The notes below the pieces were generated by a model that saw only the letters and a program-made list of their open reading frames with translations, searched no databases and was not told the origin of the DNA. A stretch of 19,663 bases of DNA. Origin: Dasania sp051277005 (lineage in GTDB: Bacteria; Pseudomonadota; Gammaproteobacteria; Pseudomonadales; Dasaniaceae). Location of the stretch: the NCBI GenBank assembly GCA_051277005.1, contig JBNMPS010000039.1, forward strand, positions 1 to 19,663, read 5' to 3'. Below, one piece after another: positions 8,376 through 15,948 of the stretch; position 1 is the first letter of the stretch; each line of letters begins with the position of its first letter. The position numbers were made by a program, and so were the translations under genes.

Positions 8376-11018
8376 ATGGGTGAAATAAGCAAAGAAATCC
8401 TGCCAGTTAACATCGAAGATGAGCTGAAGCAATCCTACTTAGACTACGCAATGAGCGTTATTGTTGGGCGTGCCTTGCCTGATGTGCGTGATGGTCTAAA
8501 GCCTGTGCATAGACGTGTGCTTTACGCGATGAGCGAATTGAACAACGACTACAACAAGCCCTATAAAAAATCGGCTCGTGTCGTTGGTGATGTTATCGGT
8601 AAATACCACCCTCATGGTGACTCGGCGGTTTACGATACGATTGTTCGTATGGCTCAGCCCTTCTCGTTACGTTATATGCTGGTTGATGGCCAAGGTAACT
8701 TTGGTTCGGTCGATGGTGATTCTGCTGCTGCAATGCGTTATACCGAAATTCGGATGCGCAAACTTTCCCACGAATTATTGGCCGATCTTGAAAAAGACAC
8801 GGTTGATTGGGTGCCTAACTACGATGGCTCAGAAATGATGCCAGCGGTTATGCCCACCAAAGTGCCTAACTTATTGATCAACGGTTCTTCGGGTATTGCC
8901 GTTGGTATGGCAACCAATATCCCTCCTCATAACTTGAAAGAGGTAGTAACCGGTTGCTTGGCTTTAATCGATAACCCAGAGCTCAATATTGATGAGTTGA
9001 TGGAATATATTCCAGGCCCTGATTTCCCAACAGCTGCCTTTATCAATGGCCGTGCCGGTATTTTACAGGCATACCGTACCGGTCGTGGCCGTATATATTT
9101 GCGCGCTCGCGCTGAAGTTGAACATGATGATAAGCGTAATAAAGATATTATTATTGTTCACGAAATCCCTTACCAAGTTAACAAAGCTCGATTGATTGAA
9201 AAAATCGCCGAGTTAGTTAAAGAGAAAAAGATAGAAGGTATATCTGAATTACGTGATGAGTCTGATAAAGACGGCATGCGTATTGTTATTGAAATGAAAC
9301 GCGGCGAAAGCGGCGAAGTAGTACTCAATAATTTATACCAACAAACACAGTTAGAAAACGTATTTGGCATTAATGTTGTTGCCTTGGTTGATGGCCAACC
9401 TAAAATATTAAACCTTAAGGAATTGCTTGAGCATTTTATTCGCCATCGTCGCGAAGTTGTTACTCGGCGCACAATTTATTTGCTGCGTAAAGCAAGAGAA
9501 CGCGGCCATATTCTAGAAGGTTTGGCTGTTGCTATTTCAAACATCGACCCTGTTATTGCGTTGATTAAATCGTCGGATACCACCGCTGAAGCGAAAGATA
9601 AATTATCTGCCGCTATCTGGGAACCGGGTGATGTAATCGGTATGTTAGAGCGCGCCGGTGAAAAAGCCTGTAAACCTGATGATTTGCCAGAAGAGTACGG
9701 TTTTCACGACGGGACATACCGTTTGTCGCCGGCTCAAGTACAAGCGATTTTAGATTTGCGTTTGCAAAAACTAACGGGCTTAGAGCATGAGAAATTGCTT
9801 AAAGAGTATCAAGAGAAGCTAGAGGAAATTGCAGAATATCTTGGAATTTTAGGTGATCCTATCGTATTAATGGCGCTTATTCGTGAAGAGTTAGTCGCTA
9901 TTGTAGAAGAGTATGGTGATGAACGCCGTACAGAAATTATTGAATCACTGCGTGATTTAACCACAGCCGATTTAATCGCCGAAGAAGATCGTGTAGTCAC
10001 TATTTCACACGGTGGCTATGCCAAAACTCAATCATTAAGTGATTACCAGGCGCAGCGTCGCGGCGGTATGGGTAAGTCGGCAACAGCCGTTAAAGACGAA
10101 GATTATGTTGAACATTTAATGGTTACCAGTACCCATGACACGATTTTGTGTTTCTCCAATGTGGGTAAAGTGTATTGGTTAAAAGTATTCCAGATCCCCT
10201 TAGCAACACGTAATTCTCGTGGCCGTCCCATGGTGAATTTATTGCCGTTGGGTGAGGGTGAGCGCATCACCTCTATATTGCCAGTACGTGATTACACTGA
10301 AGGTCATTACATCTTCATGGCAACGGCTAACGGAACTGTTAAAAAAACGGCGCTAACTAATTTTGCGAGACAGCGTAGCGTAGGTTTACGGGCTCTTGAG
10401 CTAGAAGAAGGCGATGTATTAATTGGTACTGCCGTTACCACCGGTGATTGTGATGTCATGTTATTTAGTAACGCCGGTAAAGCTGTTCGTTTTAATGAGA
10501 ATGACGTACGTGCCATGGGTCGTACTGCAAAAGGTGTTCGCGGAATCCGCATGGAAGAGGGTCAAAAAATGATTTCTCTACTCGTGCCTAAAGAGAATGG
10601 CCGGATACTTTCTGTGAGCGAAAACGGCTACGGTAAACGTACCGAAATTACCGAATATGCAACCAAAGGTCGTGGTAATAAAGGCATGATATTTATGCAA
10701 ACCAGCGATCGTAACGGTGCCATGATTGGTGTGGTACAAGTGTTTGATGGTGACGAATTAATGATGATTTCTGATCAAGGTACTATGGTTCGTACTCGTA
10801 CCGACGAAATCTCAATTCTAGGTCGTAACACCCAAGGTGTTCGCGTGATTCGCTTAAAAGAAGGTGAACACGTCGTTGGTGTAGAAAGAATAGAAGAGCC
10901 GGAAGAGATTACCGTAATAGAAGAGCCTACTGAAGAAGGTGCACAAGCAACAGCATCTGAAGCGGCGGTTGAATCTGCTACTGACTCTACTGACGATGAT
11001 GAAACAACAGAAGAATAA
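8376..11018 (+). CDS. gyrA: DNA gyrase subunit A
   Basis: 880 residues, full length. GyrA cuts and rejoins DNA in the A2B2 gyrase. Numbering coincides with E. coli through the N-terminal domain: catalytic Tyr122 in MRYTEIR, and the quinolone-determining region HPHGDSAVYD has the sensitive-type Ser83 and Asp87. The C-terminal wrapping domain shows repeated blade motifs such as VGLRALEL, KGVRGIRM and QGVRVIRL, and an acidic tail rich in Glu, Asp and Thr (about 840-880). The GyrA box, normally QRRGGKG, reads QRRGGMG (560-566), with Met565 encoded by ATG at 10068-10070. AAGGA (8359-8363) is the likely ribosome site, 12 nt before ATG. The long antisense and other-frame ORFs inside are coding shadows. 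serC follows 64 bp downstream on the same strand. Confidence 0.98.
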   Translation: MGEISKEILPVNIEDELKQSYLDYAMSVIVGRALPDVRDGLKPVHRRVLYAMSELNNDYNKPYKKSARVVGDVIGKYHPHGDSAVYDTIVRMAQPFSLRYMLVDGQGNFGSVDGDSAAAMRYTEIRMRKLSHELLADLEKDTVDWVPNYDGSEMMPAVMPTKVPNLLINGSSGIAVGMATNIPPHNLKEVVTGCLALIDNPELNIDELMEYIPGPDFPTAAFINGRAGILQAYRTGRGRIYLRARAEVEHDDKRNKDIIIVHEIPYQVNKARLIEKIAELVKEKKIEGISELRDESDKDGMRIVIEMKRGESGEVVLNNLYQQTQLENVFGINVVALVDGQPKILNLKELLEHFIRHRREVVTRRTIYLLRKARERGHILEGLAVAISNIDPVIALIKSSDTTAEAKDKLSAAIWEPGDVIGMLERAGEKACKPDDLPEEYGFHDGTYRLSPAQVQAILDLRLQKLTGLEHEKLLKEYQEKLEEIAEYLGILGDPIVLMALIREELVAIVEEYGDERRTEIIESLRDLTTADLIAEEDRVVTISHGGYAKTQSLSDYQAQRRGGMGKSATAVKDEDYVEHLMVTSTHDTILCFSNVGKVYWLKVFQIPLATRNSRGRPMVNLLPLGEGERITSILPVRDYTEGHYIFMATANGTVKKTALTNFARQRSVGLRALELEEGDVLIGTAVTTGDCDVMLFSNAGKAVRFNENDVRAMGRTAKGVRGIRMEEGQKMISLLVPKENGRILSVSENGYGKRTEITEYATKGRGNKGMIFMQTSDRNGAMIGVVQVFDGDELMMISDQGTMVRTRTDEISILGRNTQGVRVIRLKEGEHVVGVERIEEPEEITVIEEPTEEGAQATASEAAVESATDSTDDDETTEE

Positions 11019-11082
11019 AACCAATAACATCTGACAATGGTTTCGATAAAGATTTTTTAACTTTTAAAGAGTGATATTGGCG

Positions 11083-12162
11083 ATGACTAGAAAATTTAAT
11101 TTTTGTGCAGGTCCCGCATCCTTACCTGAGGCTGTTTTAAAGCAAGCACAACAAGAGTTAGTTGATTGGCAGGGTGCTGGCCTTTCTGTTATGGAAATGA
11201 GCCACCGTTCATCTGAGATTGTGGGTATAGCCAATAAAGCGGAGCAGGACTTTCGCGACTTGCTTAACATACCCGATGACTATGCCGTTTTATTTTTGCA
11301 GGGCGGTGCGAGCACACAGTTTGCAGCCGTTCCTTTAAACTTACTGGGCGATAACAAAGCGGTTGATTACTTCAACACGGGGCAGTGGTCTAAAAAAGCC
11401 ATTAAAGAAGCCAAACGTTTTGCTGATGTAAACGTAGCCGCCAGTTCTGAAGACACTAACTTCACCACTATTCCTGCGGTTGGTAACTGGAAACTCAACA
11501 AAGATGCGGCCTATCTTCACTATACCCCCAACGAGACCATTGGCGGCGTAGAGTTTTTTGATGTGCCTCAGGTTGATGTACCTATTGTTGCCGATATGTC
11601 ATCAACTATCTTGTCTCGTCCCATTGATGTGAGCAAGTTCGCGGTGATTTACGCGGGCGCACAAAAAAATATCGGCCCAGCCGGTTTAACCATGGTTATC
11701 GTGCGCAAAGATTTGTTGGGCAATGCCAGTGAAAACTGTCCAACCATGTTGGATTGGAAAGTGGCTGCCGATAACGACTCAATGTACAACACGCCACCTA
11801 CCTACAGCATCTACCTAGCGGGTTTAGTGTTTGCTTGGTTAAAAGAGCAGGGCGGCTTAGAGGCGATGGGGAAAACTAACCGTCGTAAAGCTGAAAAATT
11901 ATATGCCTATATTGATGGTAGTGGTTTTTATGCTAACCCGGTTGAGTTGGCTAGTCGTTCATTAATGAATATACCGTTCACCTTGGCCAGTGCCGATTTA
12001 GATAATGCCTTTTTGGCCGAAGCGGAAGAAGCCGGCATGTTAAACCTAAAAGGCCACCGCAGTGTAGGTGGTATGCGTGCCAGTATTTATAACGCGGTTC
12101 CTGAAGAAGCAGTCGATGCTTTAATTAACTTCATGAAAGATTTTGCGCAACGTAACGGATAG
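11083..12162 (+). CDS. serC: Phosphoserine aminotransferase
   Basis: 359 residues from the ATG at 11083. A GTG at 11071 would add four residues, but alignment with E. coli SerC (MAQIFNFSSGPAMLP versus MTRKFNFCAGPASLP) and GAG at 11069-11071 as ribosome site favour the ATG. PLP-dependent class V enzyme that converts 3-phosphohydroxypyruvate and glutamate to phosphoserine, and also makes 4-phosphohydroxythreonine for pyridoxal phosphate. Seen: the PLP lysine Lys195 in AGAQKNIGPAGL, the phosphate-site ADMSSTILSRPIDV, HYTPNETI, TPPTYSIYLAGLV and the C-terminal GHRSVGGMRASIYNA. It sits between gyrA and pheA, 25 bp before pheA, the common gammaproteobacterial order. Confidence 0.97.
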   Translation: MTRKFNFCAGPASLPEAVLKQAQQELVDWQGAGLSVMEMSHRSSEIVGIANKAEQDFRDLLNIPDDYAVLFLQGGASTQFAAVPLNLLGDNKAVDYFNTGQWSKKAIKEAKRFADVNVAASSEDTNFTTIPAVGNWKLNKDAAYLHYTPNETIGGVEFFDVPQVDVPIVADMSSTILSRPIDVSKFAVIYAGAQKNIGPAGLTMVIVRKDLLGNASENCPTMLDWKVAADNDSMYNTPPTYSIYLAGLVFAWLKEQGGLEAMGKTNRRKAEKLYAYIDGSGFYANPVELASRSLMNIPFTLASADLDNAFLAEAEEAGMLNLKGHRSVGGMRASIYNAVPEEAVDALINFMKDFAQRNG

Positions 12163-12187
12163 TTTATATCTATCTAATCGGGACAAT

Positions 12188-13330
12188 ATGACTGACAAAA
12201 ATCAGCCAGATGAAATAAAAAAACTCAATACACTCCCTCAATTGCGCGATGCCATTGATGCGGTAGATTGTGAAATTCATCGCCTGCTTAATTACCGTGC
12301 CAAATTGGCAAAACGAGTTGCCGAAGTTAAATTGGCCGACTTAAAAGCGGAAACCGGCGAGGCTGATTTATCAAAGGTTATGTTTTATCGGCCTGAGCGC
12401 GAAGCTCAGGTGTTGCAAAAAGTGATGGATAGAAATGAAGGGCCACTACCCGATAAAACGGTGGCTCATTTATTTCGCGAGGTAATGTCTGCTTGTTTGG
12501 CGTTAGAAAAGCCGATGGAGGTAGCTTATCTTGGCCCCGAGGGTACCTTTACCCAGGCGGCTACCATGAAACATTTTGGTCATGGCGTTATTGCCATGCC
12601 ACAAGCTGAAATCGCCAATGTATTTGCTCAGGTTGAATCGGGCCAGTGCAGCTACGGTGTAGTGCCGGTTGAAAACTCAACTGAAGGTATGGTTAACCAC
12701 ACCTTAGATAATTTTATCGACTCCCCTTTAAAAATCTGTGGCGAAGTTGCCTTGCGCATACAGCTGCATTTATTAGTCAGTAAAGACTCTGGCGCCGATC
12801 AGATAAAAAGTATTTATGCCCACAGGCAAGCATTAGCTCAATGTAGGCAGTGGTTAGATAACAACTGGCCGGGTGTTGAGCGCGTGCCTGTTAGCAGCAA
12901 TGCTGAAGCGGCCCGTATTGTAAAAGATGATCCGTCTATTGCCGCGGTTGCAGGTGATATAGCGGCCGAAAAATACGGCTTAATTAAGTTGGCTGAAAGT
13001 GTTGAAGATTTAGCTAACAATACCACGCGCTTCTTAATTATTGGCACCGAAGATATTCCACCCAGTGGGGCCGATAAAACCTCATTAATCATTTCGGCAA
13101 AAAACAAACCCGGTGCTTTGTTGCATTTACTATCGCCTTTCGAAAAAGCCGGTATCAGCCTAACCCGTATCGATACCCGTCCATCACGTACTCAAAATTG
13201 GGCTTATTTATTTTTTGTTGAGTTTGAGGGGCATCTAGAGCAAGAAAGCGTTAAAGCTGTATTAGATGACCTTGCAGAACAAACCATGATGATGAAGGTA
13301 CTTGGTTCATACCCTTCAGCGGTTCTTTAA
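12188..13330 (+). CDS. pheA: Bifunctional chorismate mutase/prephenate dehydratase (P-protein)
   Basis: 380 residues from the ATG at 12188, with GGGA 5-8 nt upstream; in-frame codons back to 12143 overlap serC and lack family similarity. It makes phenylpyruvate from chorismate. Domains: AroQ-type chorismate mutase (about 10-105, with YRPEREAQVL at 67-76), prephenate dehydratase (about 110-288, VAYLGPEGTFTQAA at 112-125, VENSTEGMVNHTLDNF, and the catalytic TRF at 280-282), and a regulatory ACT domain (about 297-375) with the GAL motif at 309-311 and LTRIDTRPS, the site where phenylalanine normally inhibits. The common ESRP motif is DTRP here, a conservative change. Only 25 bp separate it from serC and 68 bp from tyrA. 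No hisC gene follows it, unlike in Pseudomonas. Confidence 0.97.
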   Translation: MTDKNQPDEIKKLNTLPQLRDAIDAVDCEIHRLLNYRAKLAKRVAEVKLADLKAETGEADLSKVMFYRPEREAQVLQKVMDRNEGPLPDKTVAHLFREVMSACLALEKPMEVAYLGPEGTFTQAATMKHFGHGVIAMPQAEIANVFAQVESGQCSYGVVPVENSTEGMVNHTLDNFIDSPLKICGEVALRIQLHLLVSKDSGADQIKSIYAHRQALAQCRQWLDNNWPGVERVPVSSNAEAARIVKDDPSIAAVAGDIAAEKYGLIKLAESVEDLANNTTRFLIIGTEDIPPSGADKTSLIISAKNKPGALLHLLSPFEKAGISLTRIDTRPSRTQNWAYLFFVEFEGHLEQESVKAVLDDLAEQTMMMKVLGSYPSAVL

Positions 13331-13398
13331 TACGCCTTTTATGGCTTTGTTTAAACGTTAAAATAGACAATAAAAAAACAGAAAAGGTTTACCTCCTA

Positions 13399-14301
13399 AT
13401 GGCAAACGTTAATCGTATTACAGTACTTGCTGTAGGGCTTATTGGTGGCTCGCTAGCTAAGTCTCTGCGCGAAAATAGCTTTGCTAATGAAATTGTTGGT
13501 TGGGGTAGAAAAGAAATAACGTTAAAACGCGCCGTCGAATTAGGTGTTATTGATAGCTACGAGCTAGATTTGGCCGCCGCCGTAAAAGATGCCGGCATCG
13601 TAGTCATCGCCACGCCAACGTTAATCGCCGTTGATATGCTTAGGCAGTTAGCTGACCTGGTTGATGAAAGCACCATTATTACCGACGTGGCCAGCGTAAA
13701 AGGTAATTTACTGGCAGCCGCCAAACAATTTTTTGGTAAAGTCCCCGCCAACTTAGTGCTGGGTCACCCCATAGCCGGCTCCGAAAAAAGCGGCGTAGAA
13801 GCCGTTAACGAAAAACTGTTTATTAACCATCGCGTTATTCTAACCCCCTCACAAGAAACCAGCATTGAGGCTCTCTCAACCGTTACCGATATGTGGGAAG
13901 TGACCGGCGCTGATGTAGTCACCATGCAGGTGGATGATCACGACGAAGTGCTCGCCGCCACCAGCCACCTACCGCATGTATTAGCTTACGCCTTAGTTGA
14001 TGCCTTAGCAGGCCAAAAGGAACAGCAAGATATATTTAAATTTGCCGCCGGTGGTTTTAGAGACTTTACTCGTATCGCCTCCAGCGACCCCAAAATGTGG
14101 CACGATATTGCCTTAGCGAATGATAAAGCACTGCTTAAAATGATTGATTTATTTTCGAATCAATTGAATGAGTTACGTGATGCTATTGCTAATGCGGATA
14201 GTGAATCAATTACCAATTGTTTTACGAGAGCTAAGTCAGCGCGGGATCATTTTTCGGATATATTATCGAAACAACATCAGGCGACGATTACTGACGAATA
14301 G
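13399..14301 (+). CDS. tyrA: Prephenate dehydrogenase (stand-alone TyrA)
   Basis: 300 residues. Oxidatively decarboxylates prephenate to 4-hydroxyphenylpyruvate for tyrosine. Catalytic blocks are intact: GHPIAGSEKSGVEA (122-135, catalytic His123), HDEVLAATSHLPH (181-193) and GGFRDFTRIASSDPKMWHDI. The nucleotide-binding loop is unusual: GxGxxG reads A11-V-G-L-I-G16, and the acidic residue expected at the end of the second strand is missing (VGWGRKE, Gly36-Arg37), which suggests NADP rather than NAD. In Pseudomonas the homologue is fused to AroA; here the ORF stops at TAG just after FTRAKSARDHFSDIL, where the fusion linker would start, and no aroA follows. AAAAGG at 13382-13387 is a possible ribosome site, 11 nt before the ATG. 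Confidence 0.94.
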   Translation: MANVNRITVLAVGLIGGSLAKSLRENSFANEIVGWGRKEITLKRAVELGVIDSYELDLAAAVKDAGIVVIATPTLIAVDMLRQLADLVDESTIITDVASVKGNLLAAAKQFFGKVPANLVLGHPIAGSEKSGVEAVNEKLFINHRVILTPSQETSIEALSTVTDMWEVTGADVVTMQVDDHDEVLAATSHLPHVLAYALVDALAGQKEQQDIFKFAAGGFRDFTRIASSDPKMWHDIALANDKALLKMIDLFSNQLNELRDAIANADSESITNCFTRAKSARDHFSDILSKQHQATITDE

Positions 14302-14318
14302 CCGTACTTTTCGTCCTT

Positions 14319-14340
14319 CCGGGCTTGATCCGGAATCTAG
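14319..14340 (+). repeat. 22-bp intergenic repeat, copy A
   Basis: Reads CCGGGCTTGATCCGG followed by AATCTAG, starting 18 bp after the tyrA stop. It is 18/22 identical to copy B at 14368-14389. The internal CCGG...CCGG and the TTGATCC core recall the short intergenic repeats of the form CCGGGCTTGAYCCGGAATC scattered through many proteobacterial genomes. It may sit in the tyrA transcript 3' end. Copy number in this genome cannot be judged from the window. Confidence 0.6.
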
Positions 14341-14367
14341 GGGTTTTAATTTATATCTTTATTTTAT

Positions 14368-14389
14368 TCGGGCTTGACCCAGAATCTAA
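14368..14389 (+). repeat. 22-bp intergenic repeat, copy B
   Basis: TCGGGCTTGACCCAG followed by AATCTAA, in direct orientation 49 bp after copy A, with four mismatches to it. The 27 bp between the copies is T-rich. Direct rather than inverted orientation means the two copies do not form the long hairpin that such elements often make. Confidence 0.6.
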
Positions 14390-14408
14390 TATTTACAACA
14401 AGCTTTTT

Positions 14409-14483
14409 CTATTTTCTAGCGGCCTTCTCCTCCGCAATCACCTCAGCCTCTTTCAAATAAATCATTGTCTCCATCTAAGTTAC
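14409..14483 (-). pseudogene. Broken duplicate of the 3' end of the DUF2894 gene
   Basis: Read on the minus strand this stretch encodes METMIYLKEAEVIAEEKAAR-K then TAG. It matches the C-terminus of the intact DUF2894 protein (IDTMFYLNEAELIAVKKAAR-R then TAG, 15298-15363): 13 of 21 residues, and 52 of 66 bases by hand count, with no gaps. Upstream of the Met the similarity goes on for a few codons (V-T-stop against V-N-Q), where a TAG replaces the Gln codon, and then further stops appear. There is no room for a full gene, because the spermidine-synthase-like gene ends at 14507. So this is a remnant, in the same orientation as the intact gene and 889 bp from it. Confidence 0.75.
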
Positions 14484-14506
14484 TCAATATCTGAACGAGC
14501 CGGTTG

Positions 14507-15190
14507 TCAACGCCATGGTTTTTTTGCAAGAAAAACAGTGTGCCGGCTGCCTTTACCTGGGCGTGCACGCACGGTGCGTACTTCTACTTTAAAGCCCGCT
14601 TTTTTCAGGCGAATAACAAACAAAGAATCTGGGCCGGCTGACCATATAGCCAGCATACCTTCTGGGAGAAGTGTTTTATAAGTCGCTTCTAGTCCTGCCG
14701 TTGAATAAATCCAATTATTGTCGGAGTGGGTGAGGCCTTCGGGGCCATTATCTACGTCGAGTAATATGGCATCGTATGTTTGTTGCTTGGCTGCTAATAA
14801 TTCTGCCACATCACCTACGTGGACTTTAGTGCGTGGATCTTGCAGCGGGCTACCGGCACAAGCGCCTAGTGGCCCTTGATTCCAGGTGACTACTTCGGGT
14901 ATCAATTCTGCAACGGTAACTTGAGAGGAGGCGTTAACTACCTTGAGTGCGGAGGCAAGGGTGTAACCCATGCCTAAGCCGCCGACTAATACTTGGGCAT
15001 TATCCTTTAAGTTGATATGCGCGCAACCTAATTCGGAAAGCACCTCTTCTGAGTTATAAACACGGCTATTCATTAACTCACCACGTATACCAGAAAGTCG
15101 AATAGAGAACTCATCGCCACGTTGCGATAGCTTTAGTTCGCCACCCTCATTGGGGATTTGTGCTGTGCCTAACGGAATCCAGGGAATCAT
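14507..15190 (-). CDS. Spermidine synthase-superfamily methyltransferase-fold protein, probably not a true SpeE
   Basis: 227 residues. A Rossmann core with VLVGGLGMGYTLASAL (67-82) as nucleotide loop, an acidic strand end in VAELIPEVVTWN (93-104), and YDAILLDVDNGPEGL (139-153), followed by strands typical of the superfamily (LPEGMLAIWSAGPD, RHTVFLAK). Proteins like this are usually annotated as spermidine synthases. However it is shorter than the roughly 280-residue SpeE, lacks its N-terminal beta domain, and has GGLGMG where aminopropyltransferases have GGGDG. A SAM or decarboxylated-SAM ligand is plausible; the reaction is unknown. The ATG at 15190 lacks a clear ribosome site. The gene is downstream of DUF2894, 107 bp away, and lies between the intact and broken copies of the DUF2894 3' end. 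Confidence 0.78.
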   Translation of the reverse strand: MIPWIPLGTAQIPNEGGELKLSQRGDEFSIRLSGIRGELMNSRVYNSEEVLSELGCAHINLKDNAQVLVGGLGMGYTLASALKVVNASSQVTVAELIPEVVTWNQGPLGACAGSPLQDPRTKVHVGDVAELLAAKQQTYDAILLDVDNGPEGLTHSDNNWIYSTAGLEATYKTLLPEGMLAIWSAGPDSLFVIRLKKAGFKVEVRTVRARPGKGSRHTVFLAKKPWR

Positions 15191-15297
15191 AATATCGTCT
15201 AATAAATCGTAATATTGGTGTGGAAATAGCCGATGCGTACTTTATCACAGATGAGTGAGCGGGGTCAGAGCTGAATAGTGTTTGACGTCATGCAGGG

Positions 15298-15948
15298 CTA
15301 TCTTCTAGCGGCCTTTTTTACAGCAATAAGCTCAGCTTCATTCAAATAAAACATCGTGTCAATTTGATTAACTATACGTCGTAAATAACTAGGCGATATA
15401 CCTTGCATTGTTGTTAAGGTTTTAATGACCAGCTTATGGGCATTTAACGGCCCAGGATCTTTGGGTACTTCGTTAATGACTTGCTGTATAAACTTTTTAG
15501 TATTCATTTGTGCAATCGTATCGCGGTAAGCGTCTACCACACTGAAATCATCTTGTTGCTGCTCTTTAGCTTCGGCCAATTGAAAAACCGAAGTCTCTTG
15601 CTGCTTTAACAAATTATCAAAGGTTGAACGTATTTTACGCTTAACCGGTTGGTTTGATTTTTGTTGTAGCGACTGGGCAAGCTCAATTAAGGGTGAGGCT
15701 TTTGTGATCGACTCTGCTGCTGATTTATCTTCAGTTGTAGTTATTAGTGTTAGCTCTGCAATAGCGTTAATCACTTTATCAAGCAATAAGTGCTTTATAG
15801 CGTTGTCAGTTTTTTTTATGCGGTTTAGTAATGAATCTATATGATAAAAGCGCACAGGGTAAAGGTTGTGCGCGTTTTTTGATTGTAGTGTTGCCAGCGT
15901 GTTTTTTGCAGCTTCAATATTGGCTTGTAGCTCTACAGCGGTATTCAT
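15298..15948 (-). CDS. DUF2894 family protein, last gene of the stator-like operon
   Basis: 216 residues, recognised as DUF2894 by its start (an amphipathic helix to residue 28, then LYPVRFYHIDSLLNRI at 29-44) and by PGPLNAHKLVIKTLTTM (165-181) with SYLRRIVNQIDTM near the end. No signal peptide or membrane segment is visible; it is rich in Gln, Lys and Glu and probably helical and cytoplasmic. No biochemical function is known to me. Its ATG overlaps the stop of the OmpA-like gene (ATGA, 15945-15948), so it is translationally coupled and presumably works with the two membrane proteins. Its last 21 codons are duplicated at 14409. Confidence 0.82.
   Translation of the reverse strand: MNTAVELQANIEAAKNTLATLQSKNAHNLYPVRFYHIDSLLNRIKKTDNAIKHLLLDKVINAIAELTLITTTEDKSAAESITKASPLIELAQSLQQKSNQPVKRKIRSTFDNLLKQQETSVFQLAEAKEQQQDDFSVVDAYRDTIAQMNTKKFIQQVINEVPKDPGPLNAHKLVIKTLTTMQGISPSYLRRIVNQIDTMFYLNEAELIAVKKAARR

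Noticed and set aside
8578..10552. Several ORFs of 60-100 codons antisense to or in another frame of gyrA
   Set aside because: They overlap a strongly conserved gene, have Ser/Arg-rich shadow composition and resemble no family; the gyrA frame explains the sequence.
11017..11042. AAACCA/TGGTTT inverted repeat after gyrA as a terminator
   Set aside because: The loop is 14 nt, the stem has few G-C pairs, and the T-run comes about eight bases too late; gyrA and serC probably share a transcript.
13382..13398. AGG-TTTA-CCT with an anti-ribosome-site-like CCTCCT in front of tyrA as a translational switch
   Set aside because: The stem would be only three or four base pairs; too weak to claim.
14325..14681. 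Plus-strand ORF of 118 codons starting in the repeat region and running into the spermidine-synthase-like gene
   Set aside because: It is antisense to a conserved gene over half its length, and its first part lies in the repeats and DUF2894 remnant.
15255..15275. GGGGTCAGAGCT-like string upstream of the spermidine-synthase-like gene, similar to strings seen near REP-associated elements
   Set aside because: A single copy without its inverted partner in the window, so no mobile element can be supported.
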